Positions 24,758 through 32,528 of a stretch of DNA of 38,636 bases are shown piece by piece. How positions within the stretch are numbered: position 1 is the stretch's first letter; each line of letters opens with the position of its first letter. The stretch is from Coriobacteriia bacterium (GTDB lineage: Bacteria; Actinomycetota; Coriobacteriia; Anaerosomatales; Anaerosomataceae), in NCBI GenBank assembly GCA_016933785.1, contig JAFGAG010000072.1, positions 1 to 38,636 of the forward strand, in the 5' to 3' direction. Under the pieces are notes generated by a model. That model was not told the DNA's origin, did not search any database, and saw only the letters and a list, made by a program, of their open reading frames with translations. The position numbers and the translations under genes were made by a program.

Positions 24758-25351
24758 CTACCCGTGCGTCCTGCCTCTCGGGTACAGAATGCGCTCGGCA
24801 GCATACGCGACGCGTGGGTAAGCGAGGGCCTGCAGGCCCTCGGTCGCGGCGTCACCTTGAGCGATCGCGATCGAGACCGCGGGCGCGGCGACCAGCGTGC
24901 AGCGCCGCAACACGAGAAGCGGGAGCGCACCGAAGACGACCGCGTTTGCGAGTCCCGTTGCCGCGCCCACGCCCATCAGCATCGCCGAGGCGAGTGCCAT
25001 CGCCAACCAGAACGGTGCGCCACCCTCGGTCAGCCGGTATACGAACATGTGGAACCATCCATGCGTGTACGATTCGAGCAACCCGCTCTGGATCGGGAGC
25101 CATGCGATGACTCCCACGACACCTGCGGTGGCTGCGAGCAGGCCCGCCGGAAACCGTCGTGCGGCCTCGATCGCACCGGCCTCGGCACGCGCGAGCAGCG
25201 CCTCATCGATCTCGCCGACGTGTTCGACTCTGACGCCGACGAGGCGGGCGAGCGGCACCCAAAGCTTCACCGGACCGCCGAAGACGAGACGAAGCCACGC
25301 CCGCTCTGTGCGTTCGATCGGCAGGGGCTCGTGCCCGTCGTCCGTATCCAT
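24758..25351 (-). CDS. Membrane protein of unknown function
   Basis: A 197-residue protein, not recognised. The first 60 residues are hydrophilic and charged (PIERTERAWLRLVFGGPVKLWVPLARL...GEIDEALLARAEAGAIEAARR). They are followed by hydrophobic stretches near residues 63-80, 112-135 and 137-155, with a His/aromatic-rich loop between the first two (ESYTHGWFHMFVYRL), and a tail with alternating small residues. ATG 25351 is chosen because GGAAGG lies 6 bases upstream; a longer frame to 25384 adds 11 residues. It is divergent from natA and upstream of dppA by 160 bases, so it is probably its own unit. No catalytic motif is seen. Confidence 0.75.
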   Translation of the reverse strand: MDTDDGHEPLPIERTERAWLRLVFGGPVKLWVPLARLVGVRVEHVGEIDEALLARAEAGAIEAARRFPAGLLAATAGVVGVIAWLPIQSGLLESYTHGWFHMFVYRLTEGGAPFWLAMALASAMLMGVGAATGLANAVVFGALPLLVLRRCTLVAAPAVSIAIAQGDAATEGLQALAYPRVAYAAERILYPRGRTHG

Positions 25352-25536
25352 GGGGCGCCTTCCGGTCCGGTGAGCAGGTCTCACCTCTCCATCGGATGAT
25401 AGCGCCGCCGGCTTGACGCCGGGGCTGGATCGACGCCGCGCCAGGTTTTCGTCCGTGGCCGGTTGGGGTATACCAGGAAACGGCGCGCCGACCCGTCCGG
25501 CACGCCATCCGTATGTCTGAGATCAGGGGGAACCAT

Positions 25537-26292
25537 ATGACGCCAGCGGGACAGCCAGTGCTGCAGGTCCTCGCACTCACCAAGCGCTACGGTGACCTTG
25601 AGGCCGTTGCGGGCATCGACTTCGAAGTCGCCGCAGGTGAGATCTTCGCGCTGATCGGTCCGAACGGAGCGGGCAAGACGACCACGCTCAGGATGGTCGC
25701 GACGATCCTCAAGCCCACATCAGGCGAGATCCTCGCCAACGGCTGCGACGCCGTGGCCGATCCCGACCGCATGCGCCAGCAGATCTCGTATCTGCCCGAG
25801 GAGGCCGGCGCGTACAAGAACCTGAAGGCGATCGACTACCTCAGGTTCGTAGCCGACATCTTCTTCGAGGATCGTGAGCGAGCCGCTCGGGCCGTGGCGG
25901 TCGGCCGCGAGGTCTCCGGCCTCGGCGACCGTCTTGACGACAAACTCGGCTCCTACTCGAAGGGCATGACGCGGAAGTTGCTTCTCGCCCGAACAGTGAT
26001 GACCGAGCCCGCCCTTGCGATCCTCGATGAGCCGACGAGCGGGCTTGACGTCATCAACGCGATCGAGCTGCGGGAACGGATCAAACAGATGGCGCGCGAC
26101 GGCATGTCGGTACTGCTGTCGAGCCACAACATGCTCGAGATCGAGTACCTCTCCGACCGTGTCGCGATGATCGCTGCTGGTCGCATCCACGCCACCGGCA
26201 CACCGGCGGAGCTCAAGGAGCGCTACAGTGCCGAGAACCTCGAGCAGGTCTTCGCCCAGGTGGCACGCGATGGCAAGGAGGTCGTGCGATGA
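25537..26292 (+). CDS. NatA-type ABC transporter ATP-binding protein
   Basis: A 251-residue ABC ATPase of the NatA/ABC-2 export class. Walker A GPNGAGKTTT, Q-loop LPEEAGAYKNL, the NatA-like signature YSKGMTRKLLLART in place of LSGGQ, Walker B LAILDEPTSGLD and the switch SSHNMLEIE are visible. ATG 25537 follows GGGGGA at good spacing; an upstream ATG at 25513 has no ribosome site. The stop overlaps the permease start by 4 bases (ATGA). The substrate is unknown; the NatAB type exports sodium or drug-like compounds. Confidence 0.9.
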   Translation: MTPAGQPVLQVLALTKRYGDLEAVAGIDFEVAAGEIFALIGPNGAGKTTTLRMVATILKPTSGEILANGCDAVADPDRMRQQISYLPEEAGAYKNLKAIDYLRFVADIFFEDRERAARAVAVGREVSGLGDRLDDKLGSYSKGMTRKLLLARTVMTEPALAILDEPTSGLDVINAIELRERIKQMARDGMSVLLSSHNMLEIEYLSDRVAMIAAGRIHATGTPAELKERYSAENLEQVFAQVARDGKEVVR

Positions 26293-27590
26293 GGCGCTTC
26301 CTGGTCCTGCTCAAGAAGGAACTCGGCGAGCTGATCAATCTGCAGACGCTCCTTCCGTTCGCCGTGGTCGTCCTGATGTTCATGGGCCTCGGTCAGACGC
26401 TCTCCTCGGTGAACGCGGAGGCGGACGCTTCAGTGGTGGTTGCGGTCGCCGATCGCGACGGTGGTGTGCTCGCGGGAGTGGTCACGGCGGCACTCGAGCA
26501 GGCTGGTCTCGAACCGGTGGCGGTGACGTCTACGATCGACGACTCCACCGCTGCGGATATCTTGGACGAAGCGGGCGCCGACATCGCTGTCGAGATCCCC
26601 GAGGGGTTCTCAGCCGCCCTCGCGGCCGGCGAGCAGCAGCACGTTGAGTCGTGGGCGCGCGTCCGCAACTTCTCGATCGTCGGCAACCAGGACATCGCTG
26701 CCCTCGGGACCGCGCTCGAGGTCGTGAACTCCACGGTCGCGGCGGCTATCGGCGCTGAAGCGGCGCCAGACGTTCCGCCCGTGATGCTGCAGCGACCCGT
26801 CATTACATCCGAGCACGTCATGGTAGGCGACAACACCGCGGAGGCCTCAGCGTCCGCAGTGATGGGCTTTGTCAGTCAGCAGACGATGTTCATCCCCATC
26901 GTGCTCTTCCTGGTCATCGTGTTCGCAGCGCAGATGATCGCAACCGCGGTTGCGACCGAGAAGGAGAACAAGACGCTGGAGACGCTTCTCTCCTACCCCG
27001 TCAGCCGCACGAGCATCGTCACGTCGAAGATGGTGGCCGCCGGACTCGTCGCACTCCTGGCGGCCGGTGCATACATGTTCGGCATGTCCGAGTACATGAA
27101 CGGCATCGAGAGCAGCTTCAGCGGCGGCCCGGGATCGGAGGCCGCTCTCCAGGCCTCCGATGCGGTGATGCGGCAACTCGGCCTCACGTTCAGTACGAGC
27201 GACTATCTGATGCTGGGCCTCACGCTCTTCGCGAGCATCCTGACCGCGCTCGCTATCGCGATCATCCTCGGGGCGTTCGCCGAGAACGTGAAGTCGGTCG
27301 GCACGCTCATCATGCCGCTCATGGTACTGCTGCTGATCCCGTACTTCCTGACGATGTTCCTCGACCTCTCGGTGCTGCCGGACGCGGCACGTTATGCGGT
27401 GCTCGCGATACCGTTCACCTATCCATTCATCACCGGCCCCAACCTTTTCCTCGGCAACTACGGGATCGTCTGGTGGGGCATCGGCTACCAGCTCGTGTGG
27501 TTTGCGATCTTCGTCACGATGGCCGCACGCGTCTTCTCGAGCGATCGCATCCTCACGATGAAGCTGTCCTGGGGTCGCAAGAAGAAGTGA
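26289..27590 (+). CDS. NatB-type ABC-2 permease
   Basis: A 433-residue ABC-2 permease. One N-terminal membrane segment (about residues 23-42) is followed by a large extracytoplasmic domain (residues about 43-195, with the ADRDGGVLAGVVTAAL and ADIAVEIPEGF pattern of NatB/YhgE-like proteins). A membrane domain of five or six segments follows from residue 198. Its coupling segment TEKENKTLETLLSYPVSRTSIVTSKM is typical of ABC-2 permeases. ATG 26289 overlaps natA by 4 bases. A strong hairpin follows the stop. The pair is bicistronic with no regulator beside it. Confidence 0.9.
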   Translation: MRRFLVLLKKELGELINLQTLLPFAVVVLMFMGLGQTLSSVNAEADASVVVAVADRDGGVLAGVVTAALEQAGLEPVAVTSTIDDSTAADILDEAGADIAVEIPEGFSAALAAGEQQHVESWARVRNFSIVGNQDIAALGTALEVVNSTVAAAIGAEAAPDVPPVMLQRPVITSEHVMVGDNTAEASASAVMGFVSQQTMFIPIVLFLVIVFAAQMIATAVATEKENKTLETLLSYPVSRTSIVTSKMVAAGLVALLAAGAYMFGMSEYMNGIESSFSGGPGSEAALQASDAVMRQLGLTFSTSDYLMLGLTLFASILTALAIAIILGAFAENVKSVGTLIMPLMVLLLIPYFLTMFLDLSVLPDAARYAVLAIPFTYPFITGPNLFLGNYGIVWWGIGYQLVWFAIFVTMAARVFSSDRILTMKLSWGRKKK

Positions 27591-27666
27591 TCGTGATGGT
27601 CGCGGCCCGCTTTGAGGCGCCGCGACGGATGTGTCCGTTGGCCCGTGGTGTTCGGGCACAAGATCT

Positions 27667-27695
27667 GAGGCCGGGCCCTGGATGGGCCCGGCCTC
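27667..27695 (+). terminator. Stem-loop terminator after the NatAB operon
   Basis: GAGGCCGGGCCC (27667-27678) and GGGCCCGGCCTC (27684-27695) form a perfect 12-bp stem closing on TGGAT, 77 bases after the permease stop. A T-run is lacking, which is common in high-GC genomes. The 27591-27891 stretch otherwise holds only this and the next hairpin. Confidence 0.75.
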
Positions 27696-27844
27696 TCGTA
27701 TGCACACACAGCGGCCCCACAGGTAAGGGGGAGGTGCGGAAACAAAGACCCGCCGCTCAGTGGTCGAGTGAGCCGGCATAGCACACACGCCCGGGCGGGG
27801 TCTGGCGCACTCAGGGGCACGCGCTGCGTGATACCAGAACGTGC

Positions 27845-27881
27845 GGCGGATGGGCCGGATCGATGGGCCGGTCCATCCGCC
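27845..27881 (-). terminator. Stem-loop terminator after the first AOR operon
   Basis: GGCGGATGG (27845-27853) pairs with CCATCCGCC (27873-27881) and the stem continues through a G.T pair and CCGG/CCGG, about 14 bp. It lies 11 bases beyond the stop of the small AOR-partner gene on the minus strand. Confidence 0.7.
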
Positions 27882-27891
27882 GTGGTGCGAC

Positions 27892-28278
27892 TTACGCGTG
27901 TGTCACGACAGGTGTGTCCCGAGCGACGGGTTCATCCCCCGATCCAAGCAGCGCCATCGCCTCGGCGTACCGCGCTGCCACCACTGCTCGGGTGGGACCG
28001 GCCACCTTGAACGCTGGCGCACCCTCGCACGCTTCGCGGATCGCCACAGCAAGATCGGGGTCGTCGAGGCCTCCGGAGACCCAATCGGCCAATGTGTCAA
28101 CCGAGAAGACCGGCTCAAGAACCTGCGACACCTTGAGGAACTCTTCCACCGAGCACACCGGTACCTGCTCGAATCCGCCATGCTTGCCGACCACACTCAC
28201 GGTGAGTCGCTTGTGATACGGTTGCCGCGCAACGAGCCGCTCGGCCGCCTCGGGCGTCATCGGAGCCAGCTTCGCCAT
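27892..28278 (-). CDS. Small AOR-operon protein of unknown function (partner 1)
   Basis: A 128-residue soluble protein, not assignable to a named family. ATG 28278 lies 2 bases after the AOR stop. It starts MAKLAPMTPEAAERLVARQP, has VCSVEEFLKV in the middle, a VDTLADWVSGGLDDPDLAVAI segment near residues 80-100, and a polar end. The second AOR operon has an equally placed gene (35553-35957) with a related segment, GSLIQWVRSEIGDTALADALDDA. Two independent copies in the same place imply a dedicated role with this AOR type: a chaperone for cofactor insertion, a maturation factor or a small subunit. E. coli ydhW holds a similar position after ydhV, but I have not matched the sequences. Confidence 0.75.
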   Translation of the reverse strand: MAKLAPMTPEAAERLVARQPYHKRLTVSVVGKHGGFEQVPVCSVEEFLKVSQVLEPVFSVDTLADWVSGGLDDPDLAVAIREACEGAPAFKVAGPTRAVVAARYAEAMALLGSGDEPVARDTPVVTHA

Positions 28279-28280
28279 CG

Positions 28281-30356
28281 CTAGACCCCCAGCTTTCCGG
28301 CCGACTCGAGCGCGTCGGCAACGTCCGGGAGGCCGACCTCTTCAAGCGTCGCTCGGGTGGGCCAGCCTGTGGCGAGATCCCAGCCCTCGAGCGTGTAGAA
28401 GCGGTCCTTCCACTGCTCGACGCCGTCGATATCGAGCGCGCGGCCAAGCGCGTTGATATACGTCCACTCCCCGTCCACCTTGCCGGCAAGCGGGTAGAAC
28501 GGTCCGACGAGGCTCGTCTCGAGCGGGACCTGGTAGATATACGGTGCAAGCTTCACGATGTCGCGGTGGCGACCCTGCAGCGACCAGATCGCGTTGTCGA
28601 GATTCCAGATCTTCCGACCGAGTTCGATACCCTCGGCGTAGGTCATGTCGTCCCCGGTCACCGCATTCCAGAAGAGCGGCTCACCGTCGCCGGTCATGCC
28701 AACATCGTCAGCGGCCGCGAAGTTCGCCAGGTCGGGCCACCTGAAGTCGCAGTAAAGCGCGCTCTGTTTCCAGAATCGCGTGTAGTGCCGCTGCCACGAC
28801 ACCAGCTTGGCCATCGACTCCGAGTAGATGTTCTCGGTACTGAAGTCGACCATGTCCATATCGTCCTCATAGGGCACCATCTTGGCGGTGACGATCTCGG
28901 CATACCGCTCGGCTGTGATCGGCACGTCGAGCCCGGCGCCCATGTGGTTGATCACTGCCCAGAAGTGGGCGTTGAGCCCGTGCTCGTTCATGTCTCGCTC
29001 GCCCATGATCGACCCGTAACCCCACTCCACCTCCGTACGAGGGTCGTACCCGTGGTTGGCGTAGCCCCAGTACGGGAAGTCGAGAATACCGGTCCCCCAG
29101 TCTTCTTCCAGTCGGCCCCACTTCTGTGCGGCTCGAACGAACCCTTCGGCGATGTCTTCGCCGATGTCCTCGCGCATTGCGACCTTGGTGATGAAGTCCA
29201 CCGCGAACGAGGTCTCTCCGATGGTGGAGAAGTCGAGTTTCGTGTCGATCTCGAGGCCGGATCCGAGAATACCCATCTGGTTCAGCGCGTACAGATAGCT
29301 CAGACCCCGGGCAAGCTCGTAGGAGTTGATGCCGTAGCGCTGCACGAGATCGGTGGCGATCACCGACGCATCGGTGTGCGCGCCATGCTTTAGCGCATCG
29401 AACGTGGTGTACACGCCGGTCTCCTGGCACGACGACTCGTTGGCCAGCCCGTCGCTCCAGCGTGGACGGCATCCGGCGATGCAGCCCTGGCACGCCTGCG
29501 GGCCCATGGTCACCTCGGCCTTGCGCTTGAAGAACAGCGTGGGCGATGGCGCCCTGCCGAGCGAGGGGCCATTAGGCGGAGCCGGCTGCCCCGTCTCTGC
29601 GCCGAACTCGTCCTTCGCGAGCATGCGTGCGTTGAACAGGGCGATCGGATCGGCGATCTCCACCGAACCGGTCCCCACCACACTGATCGCCTTGAGGTTC
29701 TTCGAGCCGAACACCGCACCAAAGCCGCCCTGGCCGGCGCCGTTACCGGCGTCGTGGATGAGACAACCGAGACTTGAGAGGTTCTCTCCGGCGGGGCCGA
29801 TCGTCACGATCGCCGACCTCTGCGTGGTGCGCCCCGCGTCGCGCGCGGCGCCCACATTGTCCCAGCCGTGTGCTTCGTCCCCCTTCTGCTCCCAGATCGA
29901 CTTCTGCGTCTCCTGGGTGTCCTTGCCCCACAGTCCAGCAGCGTCGCGGAACTCCACGGAGTCGTTCACGATGTCTATCCAGACCGGAGCCTCGGACTTG
30001 CCGGTGATCACGACACCGTCCCAGCCCGCGTACTTGAGCTGTCCTCCGAACCGCCCACCGAAGTTGGAGCGGGTGAACCAGCGGATGGGGTAGCCCGCCG
30101 CACCGATTCCCTGTACCTCTACGCGGCCTGAAGCCGAGGGCACCATCGTGCCCGACAGCGGTGAGGTCATCATCGTGACGACGTTCTTAGGGTCGTCCCA
30201 CCCCACGTTCTTGTCCTCCACGAGATCCCAGAAGATCGCCGATCCCATACCGTGGCCGCCGCCCCACTGCTTGTATTGCCCGGTGTCGATCACCGAGTGC
30301 TCTCGCGCGGTGAGATCCAGCACCAGGATCTTGCCGCTGTAACCGTCCTTCGCCAT
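28281..30356 (-). CDS. Aldehyde:ferredoxin oxidoreductase family tungsten/molybdenum protein (copy 1)
   Basis: A 691-residue AOR-family protein. The family holds bis-pterin tungsten (or molybdenum) and one [4Fe-4S] cluster. The N-terminus GYSGKILVLDLTAREHSVID is classic, followed by GGGHGMGSA, TRSNFGGRFGGQLKYAGWDG (pterin domain) and GAGQGGFGAVFGSKNLKAI. Cluster ligands C289-x2-C292-x3-C296 and a distant C536 (SALYCDF) match the AOR pattern (P. furiosus 288/291/295/494). At 691 residues it exceeds the roughly 605 of soluble AOR, closer to YdhV- and BamB-like members. No Tat signal is seen on this chain. ATG 30356 has AGGAGG upstream. It follows the FeS gene after 53 bases. The substrate cannot be predicted. 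Confidence 0.93.
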   Translation of the reverse strand: MAKDGYSGKILVLDLTAREHSVIDTGQYKQWGGGHGMGSAIFWDLVEDKNVGWDDPKNVVTMMTSPLSGTMVPSASGRVEVQGIGAAGYPIRWFTRSNFGGRFGGQLKYAGWDGVVITGKSEAPVWIDIVNDSVEFRDAAGLWGKDTQETQKSIWEQKGDEAHGWDNVGAARDAGRTTQRSAIVTIGPAGENLSSLGCLIHDAGNGAGQGGFGAVFGSKNLKAISVVGTGSVEIADPIALFNARMLAKDEFGAETGQPAPPNGPSLGRAPSPTLFFKRKAEVTMGPQACQGCIAGCRPRWSDGLANESSCQETGVYTTFDALKHGAHTDASVIATDLVQRYGINSYELARGLSYLYALNQMGILGSGLEIDTKLDFSTIGETSFAVDFITKVAMREDIGEDIAEGFVRAAQKWGRLEEDWGTGILDFPYWGYANHGYDPRTEVEWGYGSIMGERDMNEHGLNAHFWAVINHMGAGLDVPITAERYAEIVTAKMVPYEDDMDMVDFSTENIYSESMAKLVSWQRHYTRFWKQSALYCDFRWPDLANFAAADDVGMTGDGEPLFWNAVTGDDMTYAEGIELGRKIWNLDNAIWSLQGRHRDIVKLAPYIYQVPLETSLVGPFYPLAGKVDGEWTYINALGRALDIDGVEQWKDRFYTLEGWDLATGWPTRATLEEVGLPDVADALESAGKLGV

Positions 30357-30409
30357 TGCATTACCTCCTGGTATTCGCTGCGTCGTGCAGCGCGTGTTCG
30401 TGTGACCGT

Positions 30410-31153
30410 CTAGTGCGAGGCAGCAGATGCCTTGGGGCTCACCATGCCTGCGTCGTCAATCGGGTAACCAATCTGCGCCCAGCCCGCATCTCGAAGGTTC
30501 ACGACGTAGCCTTCCTTCGACTGCAGGGGGATCTCCTTCGTGAAACTGATGGCGCCCGTGGGGCACACCTGCTCACAGGCGCGTGCACCATCCGGTCCCC
30601 CATCGCGATCCCAGAAGGGCGTGTCTTGGCACAGGTCGCACTTCTGCGCGTGCCTCTCCTCCGTGTTCCAGATCACGCGGCTCGTGTCCATCGGGCATGC
30701 GTTGACGCACTCCTGACAGCCGATGCACTTGGCCACATCCACCGTACGTACGCCTGTCTCGCTGTCCACGTGCATCGCGCCGGTGGGACACGCTTCCACA
30801 CACGCCGGATAGGGACACTGGCGGCACTGGATGATCGCTTTGTCGTTCGGGAACGACTCGAACGGATCCTGAACCACCTGTATGCGGCTGAGCGATAGGC
30901 TCTGCACGCCATGATGCGTGAGTGAGCACGCCATCATGCAGGTGCTGCAGCCCTGACACTTCAGTGGGTCCACCAGCAGGTAGCCATCCGAGGCCGGTAT
31001 GGCGATGACCTCGTCAGGTAGGAGGAACCCCTTGACCACAAGCCCGCCAAGGACCAGGCCGAAGCCCGCCCCGCCGACACCGGTGATGAACTCGCGGCGC
31101 GAGACACCCGTGCCCTCGGCGGTAACGCCGGTCGTCGTATCCTTGTCCACCAT
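30410..31153 (-). CDS. Tat-signal 4x[4Fe-4S] ferredoxin subunit (copy 1)
   Basis: A 247-residue electron-transfer subunit. A twin-arginine signal SRREFITG (R19-R20) precedes a hydrophobic stretch (GGAGFGLVLGGLVV). Four cysteine sets follow: CQGCSTCMMAC; CRQCPYPACVEAC; CIGCQECVNAC; and a split set KCDLC...ACEQVC. This gives 16 cysteines for four [4Fe-4S] clusters, as in the DmsB/NrfC/YdhX group. ATG 31153 overlaps the cytochrome stop by one base, and AOR follows after 53 bases. It likely carries electrons between the AOR protein and the membrane cytochrome. Since only this chain shows the Tat signal, the AOR could be co-exported, or the signal could be a membrane anchor. Confidence 0.92.
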   Translation of the reverse strand: MVDKDTTTGVTAEGTGVSRREFITGVGGAGFGLVLGGLVVKGFLLPDEVIAIPASDGYLLVDPLKCQGCSTCMMACSLTHHGVQSLSLSRIQVVQDPFESFPNDKAIIQCRQCPYPACVEACPTGAMHVDSETGVRTVDVAKCIGCQECVNACPMDTSRVIWNTEERHAQKCDLCQDTPFWDRDGGPDGARACEQVCPTGAISFTKEIPLQSKEGYVVNLRDAGWAQIGYPIDDAGMVSPKASAASH

Positions 31154-32082
31154 CAGTCGTTTCCTTTCGCTATCGTCGGCCCTGGGTGCGCCGGGGTGTC
31201 GTGAGATGCCGGGTGCCCTCCCGCCGCGACCACCGCGGCGGACGGCTCATCACCGAGGGAGGCCAGCCAGCCGGCGTGTTCGTGGCGCGCGTACTCCAGT
31301 GGCACGTATCCGGTGAACATCGAGCGCAGCACCGGCCAGCTCATCGGGAGGATCGCCGCGAAGAACACGTGCGCGAGGAAGAACAGCAGCATCGCGATCG
31401 TGGCGACGTCGTGCGCCGGCGTTGCGACGGCCATCAGCCAGCCGGGCACGTCGATCGCGTGAGCCGCGACCTTGAGGAGCCCGGTGATGATGATTACCGC
31501 CGTAGACGCGAGCGCGAGAAGGTACGCCATCTTCTCGCTCTCGAAGTACTTGCGCTCAGGCGGGAACGCGAGCTTCTTGAACCCGAGCAGAAGACCGTAG
31601 TGACGCCGCGTGAAGTCGACCGCGTCGCGCGTGGGCAGATGCTCGCGGAAGCGATGGGCCGCGAGTAGTGTGTTCGCCCCGTAGTAGAAAGTACCGAACA
31701 GGAACACCAGCACCGCGGTGAAGTGGACGTTCATCGCCGCACGCACCGGTGCCCCGCCTCCAAGCAGCGTAGGAACGAACAGGAAGCCCAGTGCGATACC
31801 GCTCACCAGCAGCACCGCCGTCCCCACGCCATGGGTCCAGTGCTCGACGATCGCCGCGTCGTCGTGCCTGAGCACGCGGTCGCCTTCGATCACCGGGTCC
31901 CTGCGCCTCGTGAGCCCGGCAGCCAGCACACCCACAAACGGTGCCAGCCACACAAGCCATGTCGCCGAGTCGAACAGGAGGCCTGTCCCCTCGGCCGATG
32001 CCAAACGCGCCGCATAGGCGATGCCGATGGCGAACACCAGCACTGCGAGCGCTCCGGCGGTGGCACGTCGTGCCATGCGCAC
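31153..32082 (-). CDS. Cytochrome b561-type membrane subunit of the AOR complex
   Basis: A 309-residue membrane protein resembling FdnI/YdhU-like di-heme cytochromes b. Hydrophobic segments lie about 9-28, 40-57, 81-104, 118-140, 186-206 and 226-246. Histidines H81 and H84 (EHWTHG), H120 (NVHFTA), H224 and H238 (FLAHVFF) are candidate heme ligands. The PPERKYFESEKMAYLLA segment matches the loop before a heme-carrying helix in formate dehydrogenase gamma subunits. The C-terminus is a long, probably cytoplasmic tail. ATG 32082 follows GGAAAGGGG. It is the first gene of the cyt b - FeS - AOR - partner operon and would exchange electrons with quinone. Confidence 0.88.
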   Translation of the reverse strand: MRMARRATAGALAVLVFAIGIAYAARLASAEGTGLLFDSATWLVWLAPFVGVLAAGLTRRRDPVIEGDRVLRHDDAAIVEHWTHGVGTAVLLVSGIALGFLFVPTLLGGGAPVRAAMNVHFTAVLVFLFGTFYYGANTLLAAHRFREHLPTRDAVDFTRRHYGLLLGFKKLAFPPERKYFESEKMAYLLALASTAVIIITGLLKVAAHAIDVPGWLMAVATPAHDVATIAMLLFFLAHVFFAAILPMSWPVLRSMFTGYVPLEYARHEHAGWLASLGDEPSAAVVAAGGHPASHDTPAHPGPTIAKGND

Positions 32083-32135
32083 ACCCCTTTCCCTGTAGTC
32101 CGTAAGCGGATTGGCCGGATCCGTAGAGCGACTCC

Positions 32136-32164
32136 AGCTAAACAGGGTCTTAACTACTAGTCAA
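32136..32164 (-). promoter_or_regulatory. Promoter of the first AOR operon
   Basis: TTGACT (32164-32159) and TTAGCT (32141-32136) are 17 bases apart on the minus strand. The start near 32130 gives a leader of about 48 bases before the cytochrome ATG. Confidence 0.55.
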
Positions 32165-32165
32165 G
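32149..32165. promoter_or_regulatory. Operator-like dyad over the -35 of the AOR operon
   Basis: The plus strand reads CTT-A-ACT-act-AGT-C-AAG: CTT/AAG and ACT/AGT arms in a 17-base dyad with one mismatch pair, centred on ACTAGT. It fully covers the -35 box of the cytochrome/AOR promoter, as expected for a repressor site. Confidence 0.45.
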
Positions 32166-32348
32166 CCATAGCAGTATTTATTTGGCGATACACTGAGAAC
32201 CAGCGCGCGTGTACGCGACTCTAACCAGCACACCTCTCATTTCCCGATTCTGCGATTTCGGTAAAATTCCCCACACCCAGCAGCACTGACGGCTCGCGTG
32301 TACCGCCCCGGCCCCCCATCGGGACCAAACGATCACAGTCGCGGCACC

Positions 32349-32377
32349 TTAACTGCCACCTTCACCAGGTGTAGTAT
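32349..32377 (+). promoter_or_regulatory. Promoter of the pseudo-Fic gene
   Basis: TTAACT (32349-32354) and TAGTAT (32372-32377) have an exact 17-base spacer. CACCT (32357-32361) and AGGTG (32367-32371) form an inverted repeat inside the spacer. The leader to the TTG start is about 145 bases. The 32083-32528 gap otherwise shows only this, the divergent AOR promoter and its dyad. Confidence 0.5.
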
Positions 32378-32528
32378 CTTGTGCAGCCACACACGCGCTC
32401 GAGGACATCGGTCACAGGCGATTCGGCATTGGCAGACGCACCGTGCTGCGTATCGCGTTGCTGTCGTCGGCACACATCCCGCATCGCGCGCAGAGGCAGC
32501 GAAGGCCACCGACGGAGGTGATACGGAA

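Noticed and set aside
24452-25399. 315-codon plus-strand frame upstream of natA
   Set aside because: Covers the dppA leader and is antisense to the membrane protein gene. Low-complexity Arg/Asp-rich sequence, no domain.
28566-29393. 275-codon plus-strand frame over AOR copy 1
   Set aside because: Opposite strand of a complete AOR; similar shadows appear over AOR copy 2 (35930-36919). They arise from codon bias.
32083-32130. Second Moco riboswitch ahead of the AOR/cytochrome operon, suggested by GGAAAGGGG
   Set aside because: The leader from the predicted promoter is about 48 bases. It lacks the A-rich-loop hairpin and CTCCCG element found before tupA.
32298-32528. Longer N-terminus for the pseudo-Fic protein
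   Set aside because: The added 77 residues run through a good promoter and have a shadow-like composition. A strong GGAGGTGAT precedes the TTG at 32529.
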